A DNA stretch of 64,000 nt from Archivesica marissinica (taxonomy: Eukaryota > Mollusca > Bivalvia > Venerida > Vesicomyidae), in assembly GCA_014843695.1 (NCBI GenBank), contig CM026401.1, positions 46,637,477 to 46,701,476 of the forward strand, read 5' to 3'. The notes under the pieces were generated by a model. The model did no database searches. It saw nothing but the letters and a program-made list of their open reading frames with translations, and was not told the origin of the DNA. Below, one piece after another: positions 29,862-40,800 of the stretch. Every line of letters starts with the position of its first letter. Within the stretch, counting starts at the first letter, position 1. Both the position numbers and the translations under genes were made by a program.

Positions 29862-31799
29862 GTATGCTAGATATAAAATCTTTTCTGGCTTCTGAATAGT
29901 CCTAATACTTCGGACGAGTAATTAATTTTTATATTGCATTTGATAATCATTCATTTGCATAATTTGTCTCTTTAAATGAGCAGAGCCATTATTAATCAAA
30001 ATTCGTGCTTTAAGAATATTTCCTGCTTTACAAGTTTTATCCCTGCTATGTTCTTATTATTTATGAATGAATAAATAAGGCGAGAGCGGGCAGCCTTTGC
30101 GCACAACCACGTTTGATATTAAAAGAGTCCAATAAAAATCCATTATTTGTTATACATCCCTGTATATCACGGTAAAGATTTGTAACCATTTGTAGTTAAA
30201 ATTAAATAGCGCAATATATTGAAAAATATTGTCATGATCATTCATGATTTCTGTGATTATTTTGTTAATGCCCAAAAGAAAATCATAATCGTTTTCGTCA
30301 TTCTATCTATCTTTATTTTAATGTTTGTAAGGAACTATAGATAGTCATAAGTGAAATAAAACGAGAGCAGTGGGATAACAATTTATTTCTCACTGCTCTG
30401 CAAGTGTTGTACAAAGCAGCTGCATGCGGATTGTCCCATACGAATTACCACATTTATACTATCAACCTTGCTAACGAGAGTGATTAATATAAGTTGTTAG
30501 TTGTAAAATAAATAAAGTTTAATCTTTAAACAAAGAAGTATCTTCTTAATTTTCCTAAGATGTTAAACCACTCGCGTGGATGGATACAGTCTTATTCCTT
30601 CCATGACGTCTATTTCCGTAATTGGTTTTGATTTCAACTCTTTATTGGCTTTTCCCGTTGATATGTAGTGCTTATTTCATATTAATAGGCTTTTTCTGCA
30701 GTACGACGGGCGCTCTTTCCGCGGAAAGAGGATCTTTCGGTCTTCAGTCATACCGGACGTGGTACGCATGCGTAAAAATACCTCTTTGCTGAACATCTGT
30801 GAATCAACACACGTGAGTGAAATAGAGTTATCGGACAAATTTATTATAGTTTTTCCCTCAATAGAAATTGACAGAATTGTCGATTTGTTGTTTGATACGG
30901 TGTTCGAATGTATTCAGTATTCAAGAATTTGTTTCATTGTCGAGCAAATTGGCCAGAAATTTACTCTTTTATTGCACAACGAATTGCCGCCATTTTGTTT
31001 TCACAAATATTTCGAGTTTTTAGGCTTGTTTTAAAGTGTTTATAATCTATCGCATGGATGTCTTGGATTGGTCAGATTGGAATCGGCGAATTAATAAGTG
31101 ATTGAAAATAAATGTATCCAGCCCCTCTGGCATGTGTGATGCACGTGCACATTTCGTCTTCATCCACGATCGAAGCAGTTATTTCACGGTCCCGTTATTT
31201 CATTATTGTGGCACACGGGGCGGGGCGAGGGGGGACCAGTCTGTATATTTCATCTACATCAAACCCCTTGCGAGTACCTAGACCTGTGCATGCTTGGACT
31301 TATTTGTATGACACAATAATGGAGAACATAGCCCCCACCCCCATGACCAGATCTTCCCCATCTGTCTACTGAAATTTGAAACTGTTCTTATACCAACATG
31401 AATGTGCATACTATGCAAAAAACACATTTATGATAAGTACCGTACTACCCTCGTGTACTATCGAAGTCGTACTAAAGGTCAATTACTTTAAAAGAAAGTG
31501 ATACTGAAATATGATACTGAAATACGACATTGGTGTTACTTTTGCTGATGTATTTATCAAACGATTTTCATAAATTCTTTATTCAACCCTGCCTGTATTA
31601 AACTTGATGCACCAAAACTAAACTATTTCCATAATTTCACAACAGATCTGCACCGAGTCGTCAAACTTAAAAAATAGATCACAGACATAATATGACCAAT
31701 GAACATGCAAAATATCATTTACTTTATTTTTAAATACCACAGGTCCTGAAAATAGCCCCACATGTAGATTCTTATATTTATAATTCACAGAAGTAACGT
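29862..31799. other. Intergenic DNA upstream of eIF5A, no gene recognised
   Basis: 30475-30530 is a family C SINE tail remnant (GAGAGTGATTAATATAAGTT). 31255-31290 is a family A remnant (CATCAAACCCCTTGCGAG). The 30759-31034 frame shares the phrase GTGTTCGAATGTATTC with the MITE at 29379, so it is probably repeat-derived. A 5' UTR exon and promoter of eIF5A may lie in this interval or in the next 2 kb but could not be located. Confidence 0.4.
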
Positions 31800-32130
31800 T
31801 ATGTATTTCCGCATGGGTAGAACGGCGGCCCGGCTAGCTCAGTTGGTAGAGCTGTCCGTCTAGTGTTCCGAGTGTGGCGTCCGTGGTCCAGTGGTAGAGC
31901 ATCGGATTTGGAAGCGAACGGTCCTGGGTTCGATACTCGAACATGTCACGTATGTAGTGTCATTGAGCAAGGCACCTCACACACATTGCTTAGTACTGGT
32001 TAATCGCTTAGGTCGGCTAAGTCTGCCCAGGAAAACATGTCTAGGTCCCCAAGAGGGGTTTGACATTAAGGGAACATACATACGATTCTCACATCGGGTC
32101 ACTTAACTTTTCTGCTCTTTCTTTGCTTGG
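31800..32130 (+). mobile_element. SINE family H interrupted by SINE family A
   Basis: Family H head GGCCCGGCTAGCTCAGTTGG + TAGAGCTGTCCG starts at about 31829, breaks off near 31874, and its body CATCGGGTCACTTAACTTTT CTGC resumes at about 32092. Between lies family A (31875-32088): GTCCGTGGTCCAGTGGTAGA, GGTTCGATACTCG, AGTGTCATTGAGCAAGGCAC and GGGGTTTGACATTAAGGGAA. Part of the H head was lost at the junction. Confidence 0.8.
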
Positions 32131-32206
32131 GCACTTTAATGGCGACGCGGATATATGGTATGGGCAAAGGAGTAGGGGGGATGCTTCTAAAGATTAAGAG
32201 AGAAGA

Positions 32207-32343
32207 GTGTAGTGTATTTCGGTGTGGGTAGAACAGCGGCCCAGCTAGCTCAGTTGGTAGGGCTGTCCGACTATTGTTCGGGAGGTCGTGGGTTCGAGTC
32301 CCAACGTCGGATCATTAACTTTTCTGCTCTTTGCTTGGTCACT
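32207..32343 (+). mobile_element. SINE family H, uninterrupted copy
   Basis: GGCCCAGCTAGCTCAGTTGG (A box), GTCGTGGGTTCGAGTCCCAA (B box), then TTAACTTTTCTGCTCTTTGC. The preceding TATTTCGGTGTGGGTAGAAC also precedes the interrupted copy, so the two are a local duplication. Looks tRNA-like but acceptor stem ends do not pair, so not a tRNA gene. Confidence 0.8.
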
Positions 32344-32948
32344 TTAAAGCAGCATTACATCGTAATAAAGGATGTTTTGGGTAAAATATCAATACTAATG
32401 TGTGTGTGTTTACAAAAATCGAAATAGTCGCTCAGAAACGATAACATTCCAATAAATTTATACAGTCGTATATGCGAATTTGTTTATCAACACACGAAAT
32501 GTAAACACGCACAGCACGCATGTGTGAAACAATAGAGGATGTAGAAAACAACGTATATATTTTGAACATGAAAGACTACTATCTAACTTCCTCTAATGTC
32601 GAACCCCTCGCGGGGATGTAGAAATGTCAGTAAAAGACTTGGCTAACAGAGGTATGAATGAATCAACATATGAAGTTAAAAAAGACAACGTGGGATAAAT
32701 GGGGACGATACATTATGAATGTAAACAAGTGTGGACGATGCGTTCCGGTTGTAAACAAGTGCGTGACCGATCGACTCGGAAAGTCCTACTTTTGGTTTCG
32801 AGTTTGTTTTATCGCAAAAAACACTATTTACCAAATGAACACAAGCATACAAAGTATAATGTTAGAATGTGTAGCAGCATTGCTACCCATACGTAAAAAT
32901 TGAATTTTTCAAATATTTTTTATTTCATACGATGTAATGCTGCCTTAA
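32344..32948. mobile_element. TTAA-ended MITE with TTAAAGCAGCATTACATCG ends
   Basis: Left TTAAAGCAGCATTACATCGT and right complement TTAAGGCAGCATTACATCGT differ at one base. Length 605 bp. A 31-bp phrase (ATTATGAATGTAAACAAGTG and GTTCCGGTTGTAAACAAGTG) is duplicated inside. Ends are related to those of 29379-29861. Confidence 0.87.
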
Positions 32949-33394
32949 CGTCATCAGTTTCACATTGAAAAACATATCCTTTTCCGCCAATGGTGCCGAT
33001 TGCGACAAAAAACAAATATTGGGGCTAAATTTTGTGATTTGGGGCTACCTTTTTAAAAAAAATTCATAGCTTCAAATATTTATTTGTGAACTGTATGGCT
33101 CTTAGTTAGTTCCAAGTTTTTTCAATTTGCGACAGAAGTGGCGCCGACAAACATTCAGACAGAGGGGCCTTTTACGCATGTACTTTACGTTGCGAGCCCA
33201 GCCTCATTACTGTATCCTTTCTTACATGGAACAAGGTGCAGTCTCATCTGACCACCTATAACCAGGGTTTTGCAATTTGGGAGTTTTGCCATGAATCCCG
33301 ATCATGATGGTCTGCTATAATATCTGTAATAAGGACCAGACTGTCTGGAGCATTTCAAATGTTCTCTTGTTACATTTATAATCTACATATACAT

Positions 33395-33636
33395 TGCAGG
33401 GCTCATTCTAGAGGGTGACTTGGGTGAAATCGTCGCCCTAGGGACCCTGACTTCGCCTTCTCCCTAAAACAGTTTTTGTTTTTTTACAATTTTCATACAA
33501 TATTTTCCAGTAAGATACACTTGCCCAGTAAGATACACTGGCCCATTATAACACACTCTTCAAATGTTGTATTTAATGATCGTACTGTGTAATTTAACCC
33601 TATTTTGTAGAAATTTATTAAATGACGCAATAGCGC
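33395..33636 (+). mobile_element. Interspersed repeat family E, left part, split by a hAT element
   Basis: GCAGGGCTCATTCTAGAGGG, CGCCCTAGGGACCCTGACTT, GATACACTGGCCCATTATAA; continues after the hAT insertion at 34808 (CATAAAATTCTGATCTAG). Colinear with the inverted, unbroken copy at 6690-7060. Fragments also at 47150-47200 and 53548-53640. Confidence 0.75.
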
Positions 33637-33644
33637 GCTTACTC

Positions 33645-34799
33645 TAGGGGTGTAATGATGCGCTTACCACACGATGCGATGTGAATCGCGATACAAGCTG
33701 TACGATACGATGCGCATCGCGATGCACGTATAATTGAATTGACTGAATAGGGGCTAACGACCCATTCTCTGATTGCGATTACTTAGTAACGTCTGATCAG
33801 GATCTACACTATTAGTGAAGCATTTTTAGAGAAAACTCATAATTACTTGTAGGATAAAGTACAGAAATAAAAGTGAAACAACTGGAATTAAAATTCGGAT
33901 TAATTATCATTAATACACACAAAGTTCATAGTTAGAACTAGTCCATCTATAGATGCATATCAGCTTTCGAGACTAGTTAGCATAATTAGCAATTCACACA
34001 AAATTCAGTTAGAACTAGTCCATGTACATGTATAGATGCATATCAGCTTTCGAGACTAGTTAGCTATAACATTCATGTTTTTCTTCAAGAACAACAACTG
34101 GTCAACGTGTTCACCAGACAGTCCAGACCGCTGCGCTGTAACGATATCTCCCGCGCTTGAGAACACGCGCTCACTTGGTACAGAGGTTGCAGGTATACCC
34201 AAGTAAAACTTAGCCAATACTGACAGAAGTGGATACTTAAGTTCATGCTCTTTCCACCAAGTCAAAGGACTGCTTGACAATGGGATGCTGCTTTCCGACT
34301 GGTAAAGTACCATTTCCTGCTCAACTCTCTGGCCAATAGATTTGGCTGGTTCAATTTGTTGTCGGGTTATCCATTATTGCATATTAATATCATCGCTCAA
34401 TCAGCAATTGCGCAAACCAGTCAATTGTCGGAACGCACCGCGGTTCTTGCGCTCTCCAACCTGTTCGCCTCGTGTCGTTTCACACCTCACTATTTTATAG
34501 CGAGATCGACGTAGAAACGACTCGGGTGCGAGCGGGAAAATGTGCGAAAGATCCAATCACCTTCGGATTACCTCGTCAGTCATCACCAATCAGTTAGATA
34601 GGCATGTTTACCGGCTTTCTAGATACAGTTCCCATAGCGCGCGATCAATTACAGATCGGGAACCATAGAATCTGAGGCCGGGATTCCCAGATCTATTCTT
34701 ATCAGCCGGTCGTGCAAACATTGAATCAAATCGAAAACGTGAATCGTGCATCGAATCGCGGTGCCTGTATCGTGATTTCGATGAATCGTTACATCCCTA
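33645..34799 (-). mobile_element. Deleted hAT transposon with 8-bp target duplication
   Basis: Ends TAGGGGTGTAATGAT and (complement) TAGGGATGTAACGAT form short inverted repeats; GCTTACTC flanks both sides (33637-33644 and 34800-34807), the 8-bp duplication expected of hAT. Subterminal ATGCGCATCGCGATGCAC-type repeats are present at both ends. At 1155 bp only the C-terminal part of a transposase remains. It sits about 90 bp upstream of the first eIF5A coding exon. Confidence 0.93.
34056..34313 (-). pseudogene. hAT transposase C-terminal (dimerisation) fragment
   Basis: 85 codons containing SPLTWWKEHELKYPLLSVLA, IPATSVPSERVFSSAGDIV and HVDQLLFLKKN, the canonical hAT C-terminal signature (W-W, SER.FS.AG, LFL.KN) of ZBED-like transposases. 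The DDE core upstream is absent, so the copy is inactive. Confidence 0.93.
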
Positions 34800-34892
34800 G
34801 CTTACTCCATAAAATTCTGATCTAGATTGAACTCGGCACTGTAGTTACTGCACATATGATATCTTTGCTACATGTATGCTTTCTGTTTACAG

Positions 34893-37800
34893 TGATTCAA
34901 AATGGCTGATGAAGATTTCCAAGCATCAGACTCTGGGGCGTCTCAGACATACCCAATGCAATGTTCAGCCCTTCGTAAAAGCGGATATGTTATGATTAAA
35001 TCCCGACCATGCAAGATTGTTGAAATGTCAACCTCGAAGACTGGAAAACACGGACATGCTAAGGTACTCGACTAATGAACTAACTCTGGACATGGCTTCT
35101 AAAAGTTACAAAACCAAATTGGTCGGAGTTGAAATTGGGAATGTACTTTCCTTTGCAAGAGTATGATGTTATCTGCACATTAAATGTTGTGTGTTCCATC
35201 CTCGCCCATTCATTTTAACAGTGATACTTCATTACTTGGCACCCTAAACACGCCTATATATCGGCTACATGTAAAACCATTCTGGTCAGTTAATTCAAGC
35301 CAGGGCAGGCGTGTAAAATTCCACTCGCCCGCTTGCATTTGAGAGTTGAAAATTCACTCTGGGACGAGTAAAGATGTGGAAGTACTTGACCTGTCAGGCC
35401 ATTGTTGCAGCATAATTAATTTAAAAAACAGTAAAATATTATCCACAGTAAATAATAACAAATTCAATCATCAGCAAATAGCTTCGGTTGAATGTAACTT
35501 AAGAATTTGTATTTTTGTATTACCGGTAACGAAATTTATTTTCATACCTACTATGAGATTAATCATAAATGAAAATAATTTTCGTCTAAATCTAATATTC
35601 GAACCATGAAAGCGATATTAGACTATAAATAACTTATTTCCCCACAAATGTGTCAAAAAGGCTTTCAAGCAAATTAGTAAGCAATGTAATATTGGATTAT
35701 TATTTGGGCAGCCGCAGGGAGGAGATAGTGAGAAAAGGGAAGACGAAAAGCACATCGCAGATGAGCATAAATTGACCCTGATACCAACTTAGAATTGTAT
35801 GAAGTTACAGCTGTCCCAGACTGACTGTTTCTGATGTGCTGTAACAACCAGTTGATTTAATTTTTAAAATGCTTCGTTTAGTTAAAAGTTCAGATAATAG
35901 GAATTTAAATGTGCTGTACCTTATTTGTAATGTCGTAGTGCTTAATTTACAAATACTAACTCAATATATTGGCAACATGCTATGTTTCAGTAATACATGT
36001 AGCTGTTTGCCAGTCCATCGATCACTGTAATTCACTCAATCGGCACATAAAAGACAAGTCATTACTACCTAATTTACATCACTATTAACTGCAACAAGAT
36101 GCTCCCAGATCCTCCTGTCGCACTGTGATACCTCATTACCTGCAGATATATAATTAAAGGGTGTTTTAATGATAAACAATGCAAATTATCAAAATACTAG
36201 CAATATTTTGACTAGTAGATTTTATTGGTCACTAGTCCTACAGGGCAAGTAGATTTTATTGGTCACTAGTCCTACATGGCAAGTAGATGTTATTGGTCAC
36301 TAGTCCTACATGGCAAGTAGATGTTATTGGTCACTAGTCCTACATGGCAAGTAGATGTTATTGGTCACTAGTCCTACATGGCAAGTAGATTTTATTGGTC
36401 ACTAGTCCTACATGGCAAGTAGATTTTATTGGTCACTAGTCCTACATGGCAAGTAGATGTTATTGGTCACTAGTCCTACATGGCAAGTAGATGTTATTGG
36501 TCACTAGTCCTACATGGCGAGTAGATTTTATTGGTTTATATTTTGGTTACTCTAGTCCTACATGGCGAGTAGATTTTATTGGTCACTAGTTCTACAGGGC
36601 GAGTAGATTTTATTGGTCACTAGTCGTACAGGGTGAGTAGATTTTATTGGTCACTAGTTCTACAGGGCGATTAGATTTTATTGGTCACTAGTTCTACAGG
36701 ACGAGTAGATTTTATTGGTCACTAGTTCTACGGGGCGAGTAGATTTTATTGGTCACTAGTTCTACATGGTGAGTAGATTTTATTGGTCACTAGTTCTACA
36801 GGGCGAGTAGATTGTCACCAGTCCTACATGGCAAGTAGATGTTATTGGTCACTAGTCCTACAGGGCGAGTAGGCTTAATTATTTCTACACTTGTGCAGGG
36901 ACTTTGTCGAGTGCGCATACGTTTTTAAAGCTACGAAATTTTCGATGCGGCTGATGTGCAAAATATGAACCGCTATTTTGACCATCAGTGAGCACTGATG
37001 TGTCACATAATGTTGTCTACATCATTCTTACTTAGTTATAGCAATGTTTTAGCATTTCTAGTATGTATTACATCTAAATGTAGAGCGCTTGAATATGGCC
37101 AGCTTCTTGCATAAATGTTTATATTCTTGTGTTTTTTTCACAACAGGTTCACTTGGTTGGACTTGACCTGTTTACTGCCAAGAAGTACGAGGATATATGC
37201 CCGTCTACACACAACATGAATGTACCAAATGTGTCACGTATTGAATATCAGGCATGAGATTTTTCCGTTTTTCGGCGGATTTCCGATTTTTCCATCACCA
37301 GGAAGGGTCTCGTGATTTGCACAAATTCGTTGAGAATGTTGGGGGGGTGAGGGGGGTCTGTTTGTTTTTATTACGTTTTGGACGGTACGGTACGGAGAAA
37401 GTGCGGCGAATAGACGTGTATCAAAATTTCGGAATAATTCGGCTGTGTTCGTTACAAACCATTACAAAACAAAATGTCTGACCGTCGATTCATTGAGCGC
37501 GGAAAAGACGAATCTGACATGCAACAAATTGACCGTGGTATCAAGAATTCCTTCAAATGGACATGGATGGAACATTTAGTTGACGGACACATGTTAGGAC
37601 AATGGTTCCGTAAGATTCGTGCTCCCGGTAAAGCGTACTGTACACTGTGTAGGTACGTGGCAATAGTAGTGCCTACAGTTCCATCGCTTCGGCCGATACC
37701 GTTATCTATGACGAGACTCGGACGTTGGCTGGAACCATATATACAAAGTGGATTGCGGTGAGTTTAGCTCGGCTATTTTTAGGACTAGAGAATAACGGGT

Positions 37801-40800
37801 TTTCCAATGACGTAGTTCACATTGTCAGCTTCAGCCTCGATTTCGAATAAAATTTGTCCGATTTCGATTAAGTGAAAAAAAGTGCGAAATAAAAAATATT
37901 TTGTCAAAAAGTGTGGAAAAACGAGCGTTATTTTACTGAAGGTGAGTACATATTTTCTTTAAACTGTTCATACATTATAGTTTATGGTCTTTTCTACCTC
38001 TGGTATTAATTTGGAGTAGTTTGGAAGGAGAGCAGATAGGTTTGTATTGAGAACAAAAATTGATGTAAAATGTTGACAACAGCAAAAATGGCGGATGCGT
38101 CAATTTTCTTTGCACAATAGGCGGACTATCGCCTTGATTAATCGTAATTAAAAGCATCTAATCTCACTAATAATTGTTTGAAGGGGATGTTTATTATATA
38201 TTCCCCGATATACAAGATTGTTTAGTTAATAATTAACTGTTATACAGCCGATGACAAACGATTCACTTGATGCTAAAAACTGAATCGATCTAGTCAGCGA
38301 GGTCACGTGACCCGGTTCCAGCAATTTGATTGGCTCAGGCCAAGTATTGATATTAAGCTATTTTAAATATAAACTTTGACATGTTGTGATATTTATTAGT
38401 GAGTTTATGTGTTGTTTTTGAGTTGTGTTTTGAACTTTTCTGCATTGCCCATATAGTTAATCTAATGTTGAAACATTTTTAATTGAAGAAAAAGGGCTTT
38501 CTTTGAAGTATAGGCCTATTATAGAAAAGTATATTATAATAATAATTGGATTCATATTAAATATATTCTGTATTACTCCATACCCTATTATTATTATATG
38601 TAGTTGATACAACTATATATGCTAATCTACTCATTATTCAATTGACACTCATTCATGCTTGACATTCACCACATTGAATTGATCCGATACATTGTTGCTT
38701 TATCTTCTATAATTTTACAAAATAAATTCCATTAAAATAATTATTTGGAAGTAATAGGATAATCCGATATAATATCATATATATATATACCAAATAATAA
38801 GAACATAATTATGGTATTACAGGTATGAAGAAGAAAGGAAGGAAGACGGTTGTTCCATCGACACCTGGCAAAGCATACCAATATCTGATTGAGAACTTCA
38901 GCCCAGTTCCTGATGGAGGTCCTCTCAAGAACGGTCACGTCATGTTTCTTTATGCCGATAATCAATATTCGATCACAAAGACTATTGCTACAGTGAGAGA
39001 AAAACTCCAAACATCATGCATTATCCATCCCCAATGGATTGAAATCGGTGACAGATATTTTATGCAAATACAGGCATCAGACGAGGGATAAGGACATGCA
39101 AGTATTTGCTGGAAAATGTAATGAGATTTTCAATAAATTTCAGCATGTCCCTGAAAACACTGACGGGACTCAAATGGAAGTGGACAATCACATAAGCCCA
39201 GTGGATGTACCACAGCCTGAAGCAGGTCCTTCCTACAGCCAACAACCATCAGAGACAATACCTGTCATCCAGTCCACACCAGGCCATTTCATGCCATCAA
39301 CACCAGTTTCTGCCGTCCGCTGCTCAAGGAAGTTAGTTACGCCGAGAAAAATAGCATTAAAAAAACGCATACTCTTTTGAATGTACAACTAAACTGGATT
39401 TAAAGAAAAGATACTTGGAGACAACAAAACGTTTGCGATCACAATTAAAGTCTGAAAATCAAGTATCTGAATCAAGATAAAGCACGGCTAAAGGGAACTG
39501 TTGCAAAGAAAGAAGCCAGAATTAACCAGTTGGAGACTGAGATTAAGCAAAATAGTGCAAATATAGAACTGGAAAAACTAAAGCTTCAATTAAAAGATTT
39601 AAACCGGTCTCACAGGCGTTTATTGTAGGCCAATAAAGAAAAGCGTGCTACTGCTGCCAGTGCTTCTGTTTCGGATACTGACACAATTATTGAATTACGG
39701 AACACTATAAGAATGAATGATGATGAAATAGCATCGCTACAAAATGAAAAACTTATTTATGAAGAAACTATTCGGGAATTCAGCGTGAAGTAAAAAAGAC
39801 GGTAAAACCTATTCATTGGATATGCGCATGACAGTACACACCTGTGAGTAATCAAGTGCCCACGCAAAACATCCCTGATCTCATTGCACAGTTTGCTGAG
39901 TACTCTGGTGAAAGTTTGGATCATGTTCCCCATTGAAGCACTGTGGAGCAAATGACAAGGGAGCTTGGTGTAATTTCAGACTTACAAACAGCTGAGCAAT
40001 GTGTGAAGACATGCGATCTCACACTTGGATTTGATGCAACAACACAGGAAGGTGTTCATATAAATAGTGTCCATTTAACGACTAAAGCAGACTGTCATGT
40101 TGTTGCTGTTGATCAGTTAGCAGGTGGGACCGCTGACGACTATCACAATCATATTTGCAACTCTATTGATCACCTAGCCTCTGTTTACTCCTCCTTCCAT
40201 GATGAGGACTATCAGCACAGCAGACAAACAATGATCAATAACATTACATATACTATGACTGGCCGCATTGCAGTCAACCATGCATCAATCGCCAAAGTGA
40301 ATGAATCTTGGGGGGAAAATCTTAATGAACTCAATTGCCATCTACATCCATTAGATACCATAGCCAGTACATGCAGGTCTTCTTTGAAATCCCTTGAAAC
40401 AAGTAAAGGAAAGTTATATGGAAATGACTGTCTTGCTGGCAATATTGTTCTTCAAATGAACAAATTCAGGTATAAAGATGGGAATGGCGACCCCAAGGGA
40501 TTCACTACATTTCTGGATGACAAGAACCTCCCCAAGAGGATTATTACCACGGTACCGCGGAAACAGGCTTCATATCCTCTTCCATATTTGTGGAAAATTC
40601 ATCCTGCATTACAATGAATTTCTACAGTTCTTAACAACGGACCGTATCGTGTGGTGGACTACAAGCCAGCATCCTTGCTGATTTCCAAAATCCTACAGCT
40701 GTGTTAGAGATGAAAGTCTTGGGGCTTCTCGGGAAGTTGTTGTCTGGGCCATGGATGTGGAAATTCTATACGTCTGCCATCGATCAAATTGATCATATAG

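Noticed and set aside
32230..32320. tRNA gene candidate (TAGCTCAGTTGGTAG ... GGTTCGAGTCCC)
   Set aside because: Acceptor arms do not pair and the same head recurs with a non-tRNA body; it is a SINE head.
37254..37481. 75-codon frame just after EIF5A exon 2
   Set aside because: Intron sequence with low-complexity F/R residues; no domain.
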